Below are positions 34,205 through 41,919 of a DNA stretch of 64,000 bases, in pieces; position 1 is the stretch's first letter; every line of letters begins with the position of its first letter. Source of the stretch: Candidatus Nanopelagicales bacterium (GTDB lineage Bacteria > Actinomycetota > Actinomycetes > S36-B12); the NCBI GenBank assembly GCA_018609125.1, contig JABAYF010000020.1, forward strand, positions 24,563 through 88,562, in the 5' to 3' direction. The notes under the pieces were generated by a model. It was not told the origin of the DNA. It saw nothing but the letters and a program-made list of their open reading frames with translations, and did no database searches. Position numbers and translations under genes: made by a program.

Positions 34205-34534
34205 ATGATGTCTATGGCGCTGCTCTTTGTGCTCGTTGGGATAGTCGTGATTACCGCTACCTTCCTGCTCGCGACCAACCGATGGCCCGATCCTGGCCTC
34301 GTTGAGGACCCGGGCGACCGCCTTCCACCATCCTTGGTGGACGTGCCCCTGGGCCGGCTGCACGCCTCAGACATCGAAGAACTCCAGCTTGACCAAGCCA
34401 CCCGCGGTTATCGCATGGCGGATGTAGACGCGGTTCTCACGAGGCTGACCGAAGAAATTGCTGCCCGTGATGCGCAGTTGGCACAGGTGCAAGCGCCTGA
34501 GGAGTCGGATCTGCCCGAACGGCCCCTGCAGTAG
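34205..34534 (+). CDS. Small membrane protein with DivIVA-like segment
   Basis: About 109 residues: an N-terminal transmembrane helix (ALLFVLVGIVVITATFLLAT), a short linker, and a segment PLGRLHASDIEELQLDQATRGYRMADVDAVLTRL that matches the DivIVA N-terminal motif with the G-Y-R-x-x-x-V-D pattern, followed by a short coiled coil. Homologs lie next to folP2 in mycobacteria. It may attach to or sense curved membrane at poles or septa. ATG 34205, 34208 and 34214 are all possible starts. It is divergently placed just 6 bp from folP2. Confidence 0.8.
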   Translation: MMSMALLFVLVGIVVITATFLLATNRWPDPGLVEDPGDRLPPSLVDVPLGRLHASDIEELQLDQATRGYRMADVDAVLTRLTEEIAARDAQLAQVQAPEESDLPERPLQ

Positions 34535-34679
34535 CCCATTTGCTGCACACCACCTGCTGACCAGACCCAAAGCGCAGGGTGAAGCCGCATAGGAGATAAT
34601 GACCTTTAGTTCAGGCGCACCCGCGCCGATGCTCAACCGGTCATCGCACCGGGCATATGCGCAAACGAAGGGATCGACC

Positions 34680-34847
34680 ATGGCCGCCATGAAGCCACGG
34701 ACGGGCGACGGCCCGATGGAGGTTACGAAGGAGGGCCGTGGTTATGTCATGCGGGTCCCCCTCGAAGGCGGCGGTCGACTCGTGGTGGAGTTGAATGCCA
34801 CAGAAGCGACCGAACTCGGCGATAAACTTATTGAAGCGGTCGTTTAA
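34680..34847 (+). CDS. DUF3117 family protein
   Basis: A 55-residue protein, MAAMKPRTGDGPMEVTKEGR followed by VPLEGGGRLVVELNATEA, almost identical in pattern to the highly conserved actinobacterial DUF3117 family (Rv1211). Function unknown. The ATG follows AAGGGA; the track ORF starts earlier at 34599. The 145 bp upstream contain no other gene and should hold its promoter. Its TAA overlaps the stop of the convergent methyltransferase gene. Confidence 0.9.
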   Translation: MAAMKPRTGDGPMEVTKEGRGYVMRVPLEGGGRLVVELNATEATELGDKLIEAVV

Positions 34848-35482
34848 AGCCCATCATCGCTACTCGTTGGACGCCACACTGCCAGACACATTCCACTGCC
34901 TACCGTCGCCAGCGTCGTGGTCCACGCCTCATGCGCGTGTAGTGCCGCGATGAGTTCGCGGTCAAGATGTTCGGCATCAATGCACATCGCTAAGACCCCG
35001 CCCGGGCGCATCACCGAAGAAATCTCCGCGAGCATGATCTCGGGATCGCCCAGCGCCGGTGCACTGGGCGTGAGCACCACCAGCGCGTAGGAACCCTCGG
35101 TGAGTCGCGTGATCACGTCGGTTGCGTCGCCAGCGATGAATCGGCACCGGTGAGCGGCGTGGTCCATGGCGGCCACCGTTCGTCGGGCGATTGAATGCAG
35201 GGCCGGATCTGCGTCAACGGAGGTCACCACCGATGCGGCGGGCAGCCCCGCGAGCAACCAGCCGGTAGAAACGCCGGTCCCGGTACCTAGTTCGAGGACC
35301 TGGGCGGGTTGGGTCAGGCTGGCTATCCACCGCAGCAGGCTGCCCACCGCCGGGGCCACCGTCAGAACATCTCTTTCTTGCCCATGTTGCCTCGCTTCAA
35401 CGAGGGCCAATGGTTCGTGTGCAGCGGAGTTGACGTAGGCCCAGGTGACCGGGCTAGGCGGTAAATCAGATGTTGAACTCAC
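34844..35482 (-). CDS. Class I SAM-dependent O-methyltransferase (Rv1220c-like)
   Basis: A 212-residue methyltransferase of the catechol-OMT-like family. Motif I is VLELGTGTGVSTGWLLAGL with the acidic residue of motif II in TSVDADP, and FIAGDATDVI follows. The conserved metal-binding aspartate position reads ALVVLTPSAP, where O-methyltransferases usually have D-A-D/DK, so the metal site appears lost. Mycobacterial Rv1220c occupies the same place upstream of sigE, rseA and htrA. Here the sigma factor genes are absent. GTG start with TAGGGT 8 nt upstream. Substrate unknown. Confidence 0.85.
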   Translation of the reverse strand: MSSTSDLPPSPVTWAYVNSAAHEPLALVEARQHGQERDVLTVAPAVGSLLRWIASLTQPAQVLELGTGTGVSTGWLLAGLPAASVVTSVDADPALHSIARRTVAAMDHAAHRCRFIAGDATDVITRLTEGSYALVVLTPSAPALGDPEIMLAEISSVMRPGGVLAMCIDAEHLDRELIAALHAHEAWTTTLATVGSGMCLAVWRPTSSDDGL

Positions 35483-35490
35483 AAAATCGC

Positions 35491-35496
35491 ACCCTA
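35491..35496 (-). promoter_or_regulatory. -10 box of the O-methyltransferase gene
   Basis: TAGGGT on the minus strand ends 8 nt before the GTG at 35482, with no Shine-Dalgarno. Confidence 0.45.
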
Positions 35497-35576
35497 CGCC
35501 CCCCGACCTACGGAGGTGGGCCGATGCCGGGTTTCCGGTCGACCAGGTACCTGACGCGATGATTAATCAGGGGTGC

Positions 35577-35582
35577 CACACT
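35577..35582 (+). promoter_or_regulatory. -10 box of htrA, leaderless type
   Basis: CACACT ends 6 nt before the GTG at 35589. It supports that start over the long track ORF. Confidence 0.35.
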
Positions 35583-35588
35583 CGTGCC

Positions 35589-36713
35589 GTGAGCGATGAC
35601 GACCAACCTGTGCGCCCGCCAGCGTCATGGTGGTTGATCGCAGGTCTGGTTGTTGCGCTTATTGGCCTCATCGGAGCCGCCCTAGGAATCGCTATCGGTG
35701 TGGGTGCCGAGGCTGCGGATCAACGCCCCGGTACAACGGGAATCACTCAATCGCTGCCCCAGCAGGATGCCGATCGACTTCCCCCCGCTGCGGGAACGAT
35801 CGCTGCGGTTGCTGCCGCGACGCTGCCAGCTGTGGTGTCTATCGCGGTAGAGGGCGGTGGCAGTGCTGGCACCGGATCTGGGTTCGTGATTGATGCCGGT
35901 GGTTACATTGTGACCAACAGTCATGTGATCGAGGCAGCAGCAGAAAGCGTCGATGGCACCGTGCGGGTGGTCTTTTCCAACGGAAACCAAACCGAAGCAT
36001 TAATCATCGGTCGAAACGTTTCTGCCGATGTTGCCGTGATTCAGGTGACCGATCCAGAAATCCTCGGTGGCCAACTGGCGATCGTCGCCTGGGGTGAAAG
36101 CGAAGCGTTGGCTGTTGGCGATTCGGTGATCGCGATCGGGGCACCACTTGGTTTGGCCGGTACCGTCACCGCCGGCATTGTTAGTTCGCTCGATCGGCCC
36201 GTCACCACCGGCTCTGCCGACCGGACCGCATTTATCAATGCGATTCAGATCGACGCCGCTATCAATCCGGGCAACTCCGGTGGGCCGCTGCTCAATAGTG
36301 AAGGCCGCGTTGTGGGCGTGAACTCTGCGGTCGCAACATTGGCCGCCGCTGGTGGTTCGGGCAGCATCGGTCTCGGCTTCGCAATCCCCGCCGATTCTGC
36401 CGAACGCATCGTCAACGAGATCATCGAGACCGGCACATCGGCCACCCCCGTGATCGGTGTTGTTTTGGACGTGAACTTCGCCGGAACCGGGGCGCTCATC
36501 GAGGAGGTCACCGCGGGCGGCCCAGCAGCGAACGCGGGCATCCAGCCTGGAGATGTCATCACCGCTGTCGATGGGCGTCCGGTTACCGATGCGCGCACCC
36601 TGGTGATTGCGATTCGCTCGAATGCGCCGGGTGATTCCATCGTCCTCACGGTCAACCGAGCGGGTCAGCAGGAGCAGGTCTCGGTCATCCTGGCCGGGGA
36701 TCAGCGCGACTAG
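35589..36713 (+). CDS. htrA: HtrA/DegP-like membrane-anchored serine protease
   Basis: Protease/chaperone that handles misfolded proteins outside the membrane. The 374-residue form has one transmembrane helix (about 15-40), a trypsin-like domain with His112 in TNSHVIEA, Asp148 in ADVAVIQV and Ser230 in NPGNSGGPLL, and a C-terminal PDZ domain (about 285-370, GGPAANAGIQPGDVITAVDGRPV). I start at GTG 35589; the track ORF adds 48 unconserved residues that overlap the methyltransferase promoter. tatB follows, as in Mycobacterium. The anti-sigma partner RseA seen there is missing. Confidence 0.93.
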   Translation: MSDDDQPVRPPASWWLIAGLVVALIGLIGAALGIAIGVGAEAADQRPGTTGITQSLPQQDADRLPPAAGTIAAVAAATLPAVVSIAVEGGGSAGTGSGFVIDAGGYIVTNSHVIEAAAESVDGTVRVVFSNGNQTEALIIGRNVSADVAVIQVTDPEILGGQLAIVAWGESEALAVGDSVIAIGAPLGLAGTVTAGIVSSLDRPVTTGSADRTAFINAIQIDAAINPGNSGGPLLNSEGRVVGVNSAVATLAAAGGSGSIGLGFAIPADSAERIVNEIIETGTSATPVIGVVLDVNFAGTGALIEEVTAGGPAANAGIQPGDVITAVDGRPVTDARTLVIAIRSNAPGDSIVLTVNRAGQQEQVSVILAGDQRD

Positions 36714-36780
36714 GTGCAGGTCTGATGTGCGGATAACACATTAAACTGTGGCTTAGGCGACATGACCGGGAGCACCGACG

Positions 36781-36786
36781 TAGGGT
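36781..36786 (+). promoter_or_regulatory. -10 box of tatB, leaderless type
   Basis: TAGGGT ends 6 nt before the ATG of tatB; GCGACA lies 18 nt upstream as a possible -35. Confidence 0.5.
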
Positions 36787-36792
36787 GGGGTC

Positions 36793-37119
36793 ATGTTTGA
36801 TGTCGGAATTGGCGAAATCGCGATTCTTGCGGTCATCGGGTTGTTGATTTTCGGACCCGAAAAACTGCCGAAGGCCGCAGCCGACGCGGCGCGGATGCTA
36901 CGCAATCTGCGTGCGATGGCAACGAACGCTCGCCAAGATCTTGTCGATTCTGCCGGAATTGATGTGGGTGATACGAAAAAGGCGCTGCAGGAATTTAGTC
37001 AATATCACCCTAAGCGCCTGATGAGTGATCTACTCGGCGACGACACACCCGCTGATCCGAAAGCAGGGCCCGGCCGTTCCGCGAGTCCGACCCCTCGATT
37101 CGACCCCGACGCTACCTAG
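36793..37119 (+). CDS. tatB: Twin-arginine translocation protein TatB
   Basis: Subunit of the Tat receptor complex that recognises folded proteins with twin-arginine signals. The 108-residue protein has the N-terminal helix IGEIAILAVIGLLIFG, the FGPEKLPKAAADAARMLR amphipathic helix and a charged tail (to about 70), then a Pro/Asp-rich end. The glutamate near position 8 of the helix fits TatB rather than TatA, and the place after htrA matches Mycobacterium. TAG overlaps the convergent mrp stop by 4 nt (CTAG). Confidence 0.92.
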   Translation: MFDVGIGEIAILAVIGLLIFGPEKLPKAAADAARMLRNLRAMATNARQDLVDSAGIDVGDTKKALQEFSQYHPKRLMSDLLGDDTPADPKAGPGRSASPTPRFDPDAT

Positions 37120-38255
37120 CGTACGGCGGGGGTGAGGCCAAGGGATTGGCCCACGAGTCCGCGTGGTTTCCCTGCCAGGCGGGCGGCCATGTCGATCAGC
37201 ATCGCCGCGGCGGGCGCATCCGGATCGGCAAGGACGAGAGGCTGGCCTGCGTCCCCGCCAATTCGTAGTCGAGGATCGAAAGGCACCCGCCCCATCAGCG
37301 GGACAGACGTGCCCAAACCAGCGCTCAACTGTTCTGCCACTCGCGCGCCACCGCCCACACCGAACAGGTCGATCGGTTCACCACAGTGCGGGCACGGGAA
37401 GCCGCTCATATTTTCAATAACTCCGGTTACATTTTGCTTCAGCTGCTCAGCCAGCATGCCTGCCCGCACCGCAACGTCGGCTGCCGCAGCCTGGGGCGTA
37501 GTCACCACCACGAGTGAGGCGCTGGGAAGAAGCTGTGCGGTGGACATCGCAATGTCGCCGGTACCGGGGGGCAGATCAAGCAGGAGCACATCTAGGTCGC
37601 CCCACCAGACGTCGGAGAGAAACTGTTGCAGCGCACGGTGAAGCATGGGCCCACGGAACGCCACCGGCTGGCTGGAGCCACCGGGCTTAAATGGCAGCAT
37701 CGAGATGGCGCGAACGCCGTAGGCTTCGCTCGGCATGATCATGCCTTCAACGACCGTCGGTGCTGTGGTGATACCGAGGAGCCCCGGAATGGAGTGGCCG
37801 TAGATGTCGGCGTCAACGATGCCAACCGTATGACCAGCAGCAGCCATGGCCACCGCCAAATTGACGGTGACGGAAGACTTCCCGACCCCTCCCTTGCCTG
37901 AAGTGATCGCATACACGTGCGTGCGATTACCGGGTTGGGTGAAGACGATTTCCTTCTCCTCGCGTCCACCCTGCAGCGTGGATCGCAATTTCTTTCGCTG
38001 CTCATCATTCATCACATCAAGTTCAACCTGGACCTCGCTGACCCCGCGCACGCTGCCCACCGCGATGGTGATCCGCTGGGTGATCGTGTCCTTCATCGGG
38101 CAGCCGGAGACGGTGAGAAAGATGGCGACCTTAACGACGCCGCCGTCAATGTCGACTGACTTGACCATGCCGAGATCGGTGATCGGTCGATGGATCTCTG
38201 GATCCTCTACCTTGGCGAGGGCTGCCTGAATGTCTTCGGGATTAATCGATGCCAT
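37116..38255 (-). CDS. mrp: Iron-sulfur cluster carrier Mrp/ApbC
   Basis: ParA-family ATPase that carries [4Fe-4S] clusters to target apoproteins. The 379-residue protein has an N-terminal MIP18-like domain (about 1-95, EDPEIHRPITDLGMV), Walker A SGKGGVGKSS near 118, Walker A' DADIYGHSIPG, and the cluster-binding CPHC in GFPCPHCGEPID. ATG start with TAGCAT 6 nt upstream. In line behind it on the minus strand are the DUF1003 and MgtE-N/CBS genes, the same set as in Mycobacterium. Confidence 0.96.
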   Translation of the reverse strand: MASINPEDIQAALAKVEDPEIHRPITDLGMVKSVDIDGGVVKVAIFLTVSGCPMKDTITQRITIAVGSVRGVSEVQVELDVMNDEQRKKLRSTLQGGREEKEIVFTQPGNRTHVYAITSGKGGVGKSSVTVNLAVAMAAAGHTVGIVDADIYGHSIPGLLGITTAPTVVEGMIMPSEAYGVRAISMLPFKPGGSSQPVAFRGPMLHRALQQFLSDVWWGDLDVLLLDLPPGTGDIAMSTAQLLPSASLVVVTTPQAAAADVAVRAGMLAEQLKQNVTGVIENMSGFPCPHCGEPIDLFGVGGGARVAEQLSAGLGTSVPLMGRVPFDPRLRIGGDAGQPLVLADPDAPAAAMLIDMAARLAGKPRGLVGQSLGLTPAVR

Positions 38256-38261
38256 CCCACG

Positions 38262-38267
38262 ATGCTA
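38262..38267 (-). promoter_or_regulatory. -10 box of mrp, leaderless type
   Basis: TAGCAT on the minus strand ends 6 nt before the ATG of mrp. It lies just outside the DUF1003 stop at 38274. Confidence 0.45.
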
Positions 38268-38273
38268 TGGGCA

Positions 38274-38825
38274 CTAGGCGGTGGGTGCCGAACCGCCATC
38301 GTTCTCGTCCCGCTCAAGGGAGTTGGTCCATGCCATCGTGATTTCTTCCACGGCGTCGCGCAGTTCACCGCGCAGGTAGTCGCGGGTGGCGACTTCGCCG
38401 AGGGCTAGTCGCAGGGCAGCAATCTCGCGGGCGAGGTATTCCGCGTCCGCCATGACACGTTCGGTCATCGCCCTGTCTTCCAAATACTGCACACGATCTC
38501 GATCAGACTGCCGATTTTGGGCAAGCAAAATGAGAGGTGCCGCGTAGGAGGCCTGCAAAGACAGCAGCAGGGTGAGGAAGATGAACGGATAGGCATCGGG
38601 TTTGAGGTTGTCCGGGGCGAAAATGTTCCAGGCCAACCACAGGCTGATCGCCAGGGTCATCCAGGCGATGAAGTTCCACGAACCAATGAAGCGGGCGATG
38701 CGTTCAGAGATCCGGCCGAAGTTCTCCGGGTCATAACTCGGCCCCCGCAGACGCCCGCGTTCAAGTGGCTGATCGAGTCGGATCTCGGTGCGTCGTCGGC
38801 GCGGCAGAGGAGGACGGGCCATCAC
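38274..38825 (-). CDS. DUF1003 family membrane protein
   Basis: A 183-residue protein with two adjacent transmembrane helices (about 48-68 and 80-102, FIAWMTLAISLWLAWNIF and YPFIFLTLLLSLQASYAAPLILL), the signature QNRQSDRDRVQ after them, and a coiled-coil-like C-terminus. DUF1003 proteins have no proven role. The start (GTG 38825, or ATG 38822) overlaps the end of the MgtE-N/CBS gene as GTGA, indicating coupled translation and a joint function, possibly in ion homeostasis. Confidence 0.88.
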   Translation of the reverse strand: MMARPPLPRRRRTEIRLDQPLERGRLRGPSYDPENFGRISERIARFIGSWNFIAWMTLAISLWLAWNIFAPDNLKPDAYPFIFLTLLLSLQASYAAPLILLAQNRQSDRDRVQYLEDRAMTERVMADAEYLAREIAALRLALGEVATRDYLRGELRDAVEEITMAWTNSLERDENDGGSAPTA

Positions 38826-40117
38826 GGCACCTCCACTTCTGAAGCCCGTACGTCACTGACGCGATCACGCCAGTCGGCGGGCAGCATGTGGTCGATGAGG
38901 TCGTCGACGGTGACCACGCCGATGAGGTGATCGGTCTCGTCAACAACGGGAAGAGCAACGAGGTTGTAGGTCGCAAAGTAACGGGCGACTTCACCCACCG
39001 GTGTTTCGGCCCTAATCGGTTCTAGCGCAACGTCAAGCAGGGCCGTTACTAACGTGGCCGGCGGTTCGCGAAGCAGGCGTTGAAAATGGCATGTGCCGAT
39101 ATAGCGCCCCGTGGGAGTTTCCAAGGGAGCGCGCACGATGTACACCTGGCCGGCCAGTGCGGGGGAAAGATCAGGATTGCGAATGTGAGCGAGTGCATCA
39201 GCGACCGTGGCATCCGGTGGCAGCAGGATGGGTTCGGTGGTCATCATGCCGCCAGCGGTGTAGTCGTCGTAGCGCAGCAGGCGGCGAATATCGGCTGCCT
39301 CTTCAGGTTCCATGCGTTCAAGTAGGTCAGCGGCCTGCTCGGGCGGTAACTCAGAAATAAGATCCGCCGCGTCGTCGGGGTCCATTTCTTCGAGCACATC
39401 GGCGGCTCGCTCAGCTTCTAGGCGCTGCAAGATCTCGACCTGATCGTCCTCGGGTAGTTCTTCGAGGACATCGGCGAGGCGTTCGTCGTCTAGTTGCCGG
39501 GCAACCTCGATGCGTCGCTTTTGGCTGAGGTCCATGAGTGCGCGAGCTAGGTCGGCTGGTCTCAGGTTTTCCATCGTCGATAGTAAATGCTCCGCACCCT
39601 GCTCGGCGGTGGGAAGCGTTAAGCCGTTGACGTCGTTAAAGTCTACGATCCGGCTCTCTCCGCGCCGGCGCAGTCGACCTTTCAGGCGTACGTAAATCTG
39701 GGAAACTTCCCAGTCGCTGTACGCCTGCCGGTCAATGGCCACATCCATTACGGTCACCGTACTTCGGTCGGTGGTAGCCGCATCCGACTTAGGCTCGCCC
39801 GGTTCGACGAGCGTGACGTGCCGGTCGAGAAGATCAGCCATGACCAGGGTTTCGCCGGGCCGCTGCTCAAAGCGACGAAGGTTAACGACGCCGTTGACCA
39901 GAATCTGATGGGAATCGATGGCGCTGACCTTGGTCATCGGAATGAAGATGCGGCGGCGACCGACGACTTCAACGACGAGGCCGAGCACCCGAGGTGGCTT
40001 GCGGTCGGTACGCAGCAGCACCACGATGTCGCGGAGACGGCCCACCTGGTCGGCTTTAGGGTCAAAGACACCCGCGCCGGCGAGGCGGGCGACAAAGACT
40101 CGGGCGGCGGTGCTCAC
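38822..40117 (-). CDS. MgtE N-terminal and CBS domain protein without a channel domain
   Basis: A 431-residue soluble protein. It has a PRC-barrel-like N-terminus (about 1-110, VFVARLAGAGVFDPKADQVGRLRD), a MgtE N superhelical domain rich in acidic repeats (about 190-285, VLEELPEDDQVEILQRL, DADDL and LEEMDPDDAADLISELPPEQ-like units) and a CBS pair (about 290-420). The transmembrane magnesium channel of MgtE is absent, so this is a sensor or regulator rather than a transporter. Homologous to Mycobacterium Rv1232c by order. I choose GTG 40117 with TAGCCT 8 nt upstream; the track TTG at 40168 adds 17 residues. Confidence 0.88.
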   Translation of the reverse strand: MSTAARVFVARLAGAGVFDPKADQVGRLRDIVVLLRTDRKPPRVLGLVVEVVGRRRIFIPMTKVSAIDSHQILVNGVVNLRRFEQRPGETLVMADLLDRHVTLVEPGEPKSDAATTDRSTVTVMDVAIDRQAYSDWEVSQIYVRLKGRLRRRGESRIVDFNDVNGLTLPTAEQGAEHLLSTMENLRPADLARALMDLSQKRRIEVARQLDDERLADVLEELPEDDQVEILQRLEAERAADVLEEMDPDDAADLISELPPEQAADLLERMEPEEAADIRRLLRYDDYTAGGMMTTEPILLPPDATVADALAHIRNPDLSPALAGQVYIVRAPLETPTGRYIGTCHFQRLLREPPATLVTALLDVALEPIRAETPVGEVARYFATYNLVALPVVDETDHLIGVVTVDDLIDHMLPADWRDRVSDVRASEVEVP

Positions 40118-40125
40118 AGGTACTG

Positions 40126-40131
40126 AGGCTA
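40126..40131 (-). promoter_or_regulatory. -10 box of the MgtE-N/CBS gene
   Basis: TAGCCT on the minus strand ends 8 nt before the GTG at 40117. Confidence 0.4.
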
Positions 40132-40151
40132 GCCGATGGAGCGGGCCTCGT

Positions 40152-40181
40152 TGGTCATGCTTGGCCAACGATGGGTAATCT
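40152..40181 (+). promoter_or_regulatory. Promoter of the CoA-ester lyase gene
   Basis: TGGTCA (40152-40157) and TAATCT (40176-40181) are 18 nt apart. The ATG follows 6 nt after the -10 box, so transcription should begin on or next to the A of ATG. Confidence 0.55.
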
Positions 40182-40187
40182 CACCAT

Positions 40188-41165
40188 ATGACAACGCATC
40201 CTGATGTGCCTCGTGGTCAGCGTTCACGTCGGTCCAACCTCGCTGTTCCCGGCTCGAGCCCGAAGATGCTGGATAAAGCCCGAGGTCTGCCTGCAGACCA
40301 GGTCTTTATGGACATCGAAGACGCTGTGGCGCCCCTGGCCAAGCCAGAGGCCCGGGTCAATATCGTGGCCGCGCTGAATGAAGGCGGTTATGAAGGCAAA
40401 GTTCGCACCGTACGTGTGAACGACTGGACGACGCAGTGGACCTACGCCGATGTCGTGGCCATTATGGAAGGCGCCGGTCACAATCTTGACTGCATCATGC
40501 TGCCCAAGGTGCAAACCGCGGATCAGGTTGTGGCGCTGGACCTGTTGATGACCCAGATCGAGAAATCCATGGGCCTGCCGGTGGGACGAATTGGTATCGA
40601 GGCACAAATCGAAAATGCCATGGGGCTGATCAATGTCGATGCGATTGCTGCTGCGAGCCCGCGGGTAGAGACGATCATTTTTGGTCCGGCTGATTTCATG
40701 GCCAGCATCAACATGAAGTCGCTGGTGGTGGGGGAGAATCCACCGGGCTATGACACCGGCGACGCCTACCACTACATCTTGATGCGTATTCTGATGGCTG
40801 CTCGTGCCTATGACCTGCACGCCATCGATGGCCCCTACCTTCAAATTAAGGATGTTGATGGATACCGGCGAGTGGCTGGTCGCAGTGCGGCCCTGGGCTT
40901 TGATGGCAAGTGGGTGCTGCACCCCGGCCAGGTGGATGCGGCCAACGAGGTGTACAGCCCGCGACAAGAGGACTACGACCACGCTGAATTGATTCTGGAT
41001 AGTTATGAGTTCTTCACCTCCGCAGCCGGTGGAGCCAAGGGTGCAGTGATGCTCGGCGACGAGATGATTGATGAGGCAAGCCGAAAAATGGCACTGGTCA
41101 TCGCGGCGAAGGGACGGGCCGCAGGCATGGTGCGCAACGAACAGTTCACGCCCCCGCAGGTCTAG
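40188..41165 (+). CDS. HpcH/CitE-type CoA-ester lyase (malyl-CoA lyase-like)
   Basis: TIM-barrel lyase forming or cleaving malyl-CoA-type esters. The 325-residue protein has the N-terminal RSNLAVPGSSPKMLDKA, the metal-site regions MDIEDAVAP and GIEAQIENAMGL (with the catalytic acidic residue) and IIFGPADFMASIN, and the C-terminal GFDGKWVLHPGQV common to these enzymes. It lines up best with L-malyl-CoA/beta-methylmalyl-CoA lyase. An acyl-CoA dehydrogenase is encoded 0.75 kb downstream, which would fit the ethylmalonyl-CoA route or a related acyl-CoA pathway, but crotonyl-CoA carboxylase and mutase genes are not in this window. Confidence 0.85.
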   Translation: MTTHPDVPRGQRSRRSNLAVPGSSPKMLDKARGLPADQVFMDIEDAVAPLAKPEARVNIVAALNEGGYEGKVRTVRVNDWTTQWTYADVVAIMEGAGHNLDCIMLPKVQTADQVVALDLLMTQIEKSMGLPVGRIGIEAQIENAMGLINVDAIAAASPRVETIIFGPADFMASINMKSLVVGENPPGYDTGDAYHYILMRILMAARAYDLHAIDGPYLQIKDVDGYRRVAGRSAALGFDGKWVLHPGQVDAANEVYSPRQEDYDHAELILDSYEFFTSAAGGAKGAVMLGDEMIDEASRKMALVIAAKGRAAGMVRNEQFTPPQV

Positions 41166-41205
41166 CGCGCCATGGGTCATGACACGCGGTGAGTGAGGTA
41201 TTGGG

Positions 41206-41829
41206 TTGACTCCCGGTGCGGCGCGCCGTCACCTTGGCATCGACGCGGCTGCGTCACCCGAACAGGTGCGGGCTGCGTGGCGCCTGTGGGCACGGATGGC
41301 CCACCCAGACCACGGTGGCGACCCAGCGCAGTTCCGGCTGCTCTGCCAGGCCCGCGATGTGCTGCTCCACAGCGCCTCTGCCAAGCCGTCACATCAGCAC
41401 GCCGCCCCACCGAACCAGCATGCGTGGGCTCCGGCCCATCGGCGCAACTGGCGTGAAATCACTCGGCGACCCACGCGCAGGGCGGCCGTGCTTGCGTCTG
41501 CATTAATTTCCCTAGGCCTCCTTCTGGCCCTGCTGCCACAGATCTTTCCCGGTGCACCGTTGGTTCTATCGGCAGCCCCAGCAGCTCTGGGGGCGGCCGG
41601 AGTGGCCCTGTACTTGCGTGATCAAATTCTGGTGGTCACCGCCGATGTCGGACATCGCATTGTTGGTGTCACCCTCATCTGGCTGCCCCTTGCAACGGGC
41701 CAGGTTGTGCTGGCCGAAACCGTCGGGGTGTCCCTGTTGACCGTATTGCCGTTGCTCGCGCTACCCCTGGTGGCGGTGGTGGCAGCGCAGAACCCGGGCG
41801 CGGGCCTACGGCGCCACCCGATGCGCTAG
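41206..41829 (+). CDS. Membrane-anchored J-domain protein
   Basis: A 207-residue protein with an N-terminal J domain (about 3-55) carrying the HPD tripeptide in MAHPDHGGDPAQF, which would stimulate a DnaK ATPase. A basic linker follows, then two pairs of hydrophobic segments (about 92-135 and 150-195). The TTG start has GAGG seven nucleotides upstream, so I accept it. No zinc finger or client domain is present. It lies between the lyase and acyl-CoA dehydrogenase genes; its client or purpose is unknown. Confidence 0.75.
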   Translation: MTPGAARRHLGIDAAASPEQVRAAWRLWARMAHPDHGGDPAQFRLLCQARDVLLHSASAKPSHQHAAPPNQHAWAPAHRRNWREITRRPTRRAAVLASALISLGLLLALLPQIFPGAPLVLSAAPAALGAAGVALYLRDQILVVTADVGHRIVGVTLIWLPLATGQVVLAETVGVSLLTVLPLLALPLVAVVAAQNPGAGLRRHPMR

Positions 41830-41919
41830 ACAAAGCCGATTTGGTGAACGTCCGTTAGCATCGTAAAAACAGGGGTGTACCGCCTGAGACACCCGCACCC
41901 ATCATCGCCCGGAGGAATC

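Noticed and set aside
40224-41180. 318-residue minus-strand ORF opposite the CoA-ester lyase
   Set aside because: Long only because of GC-rich codon bias; composition is His/Gln rich and unlike a real protein.
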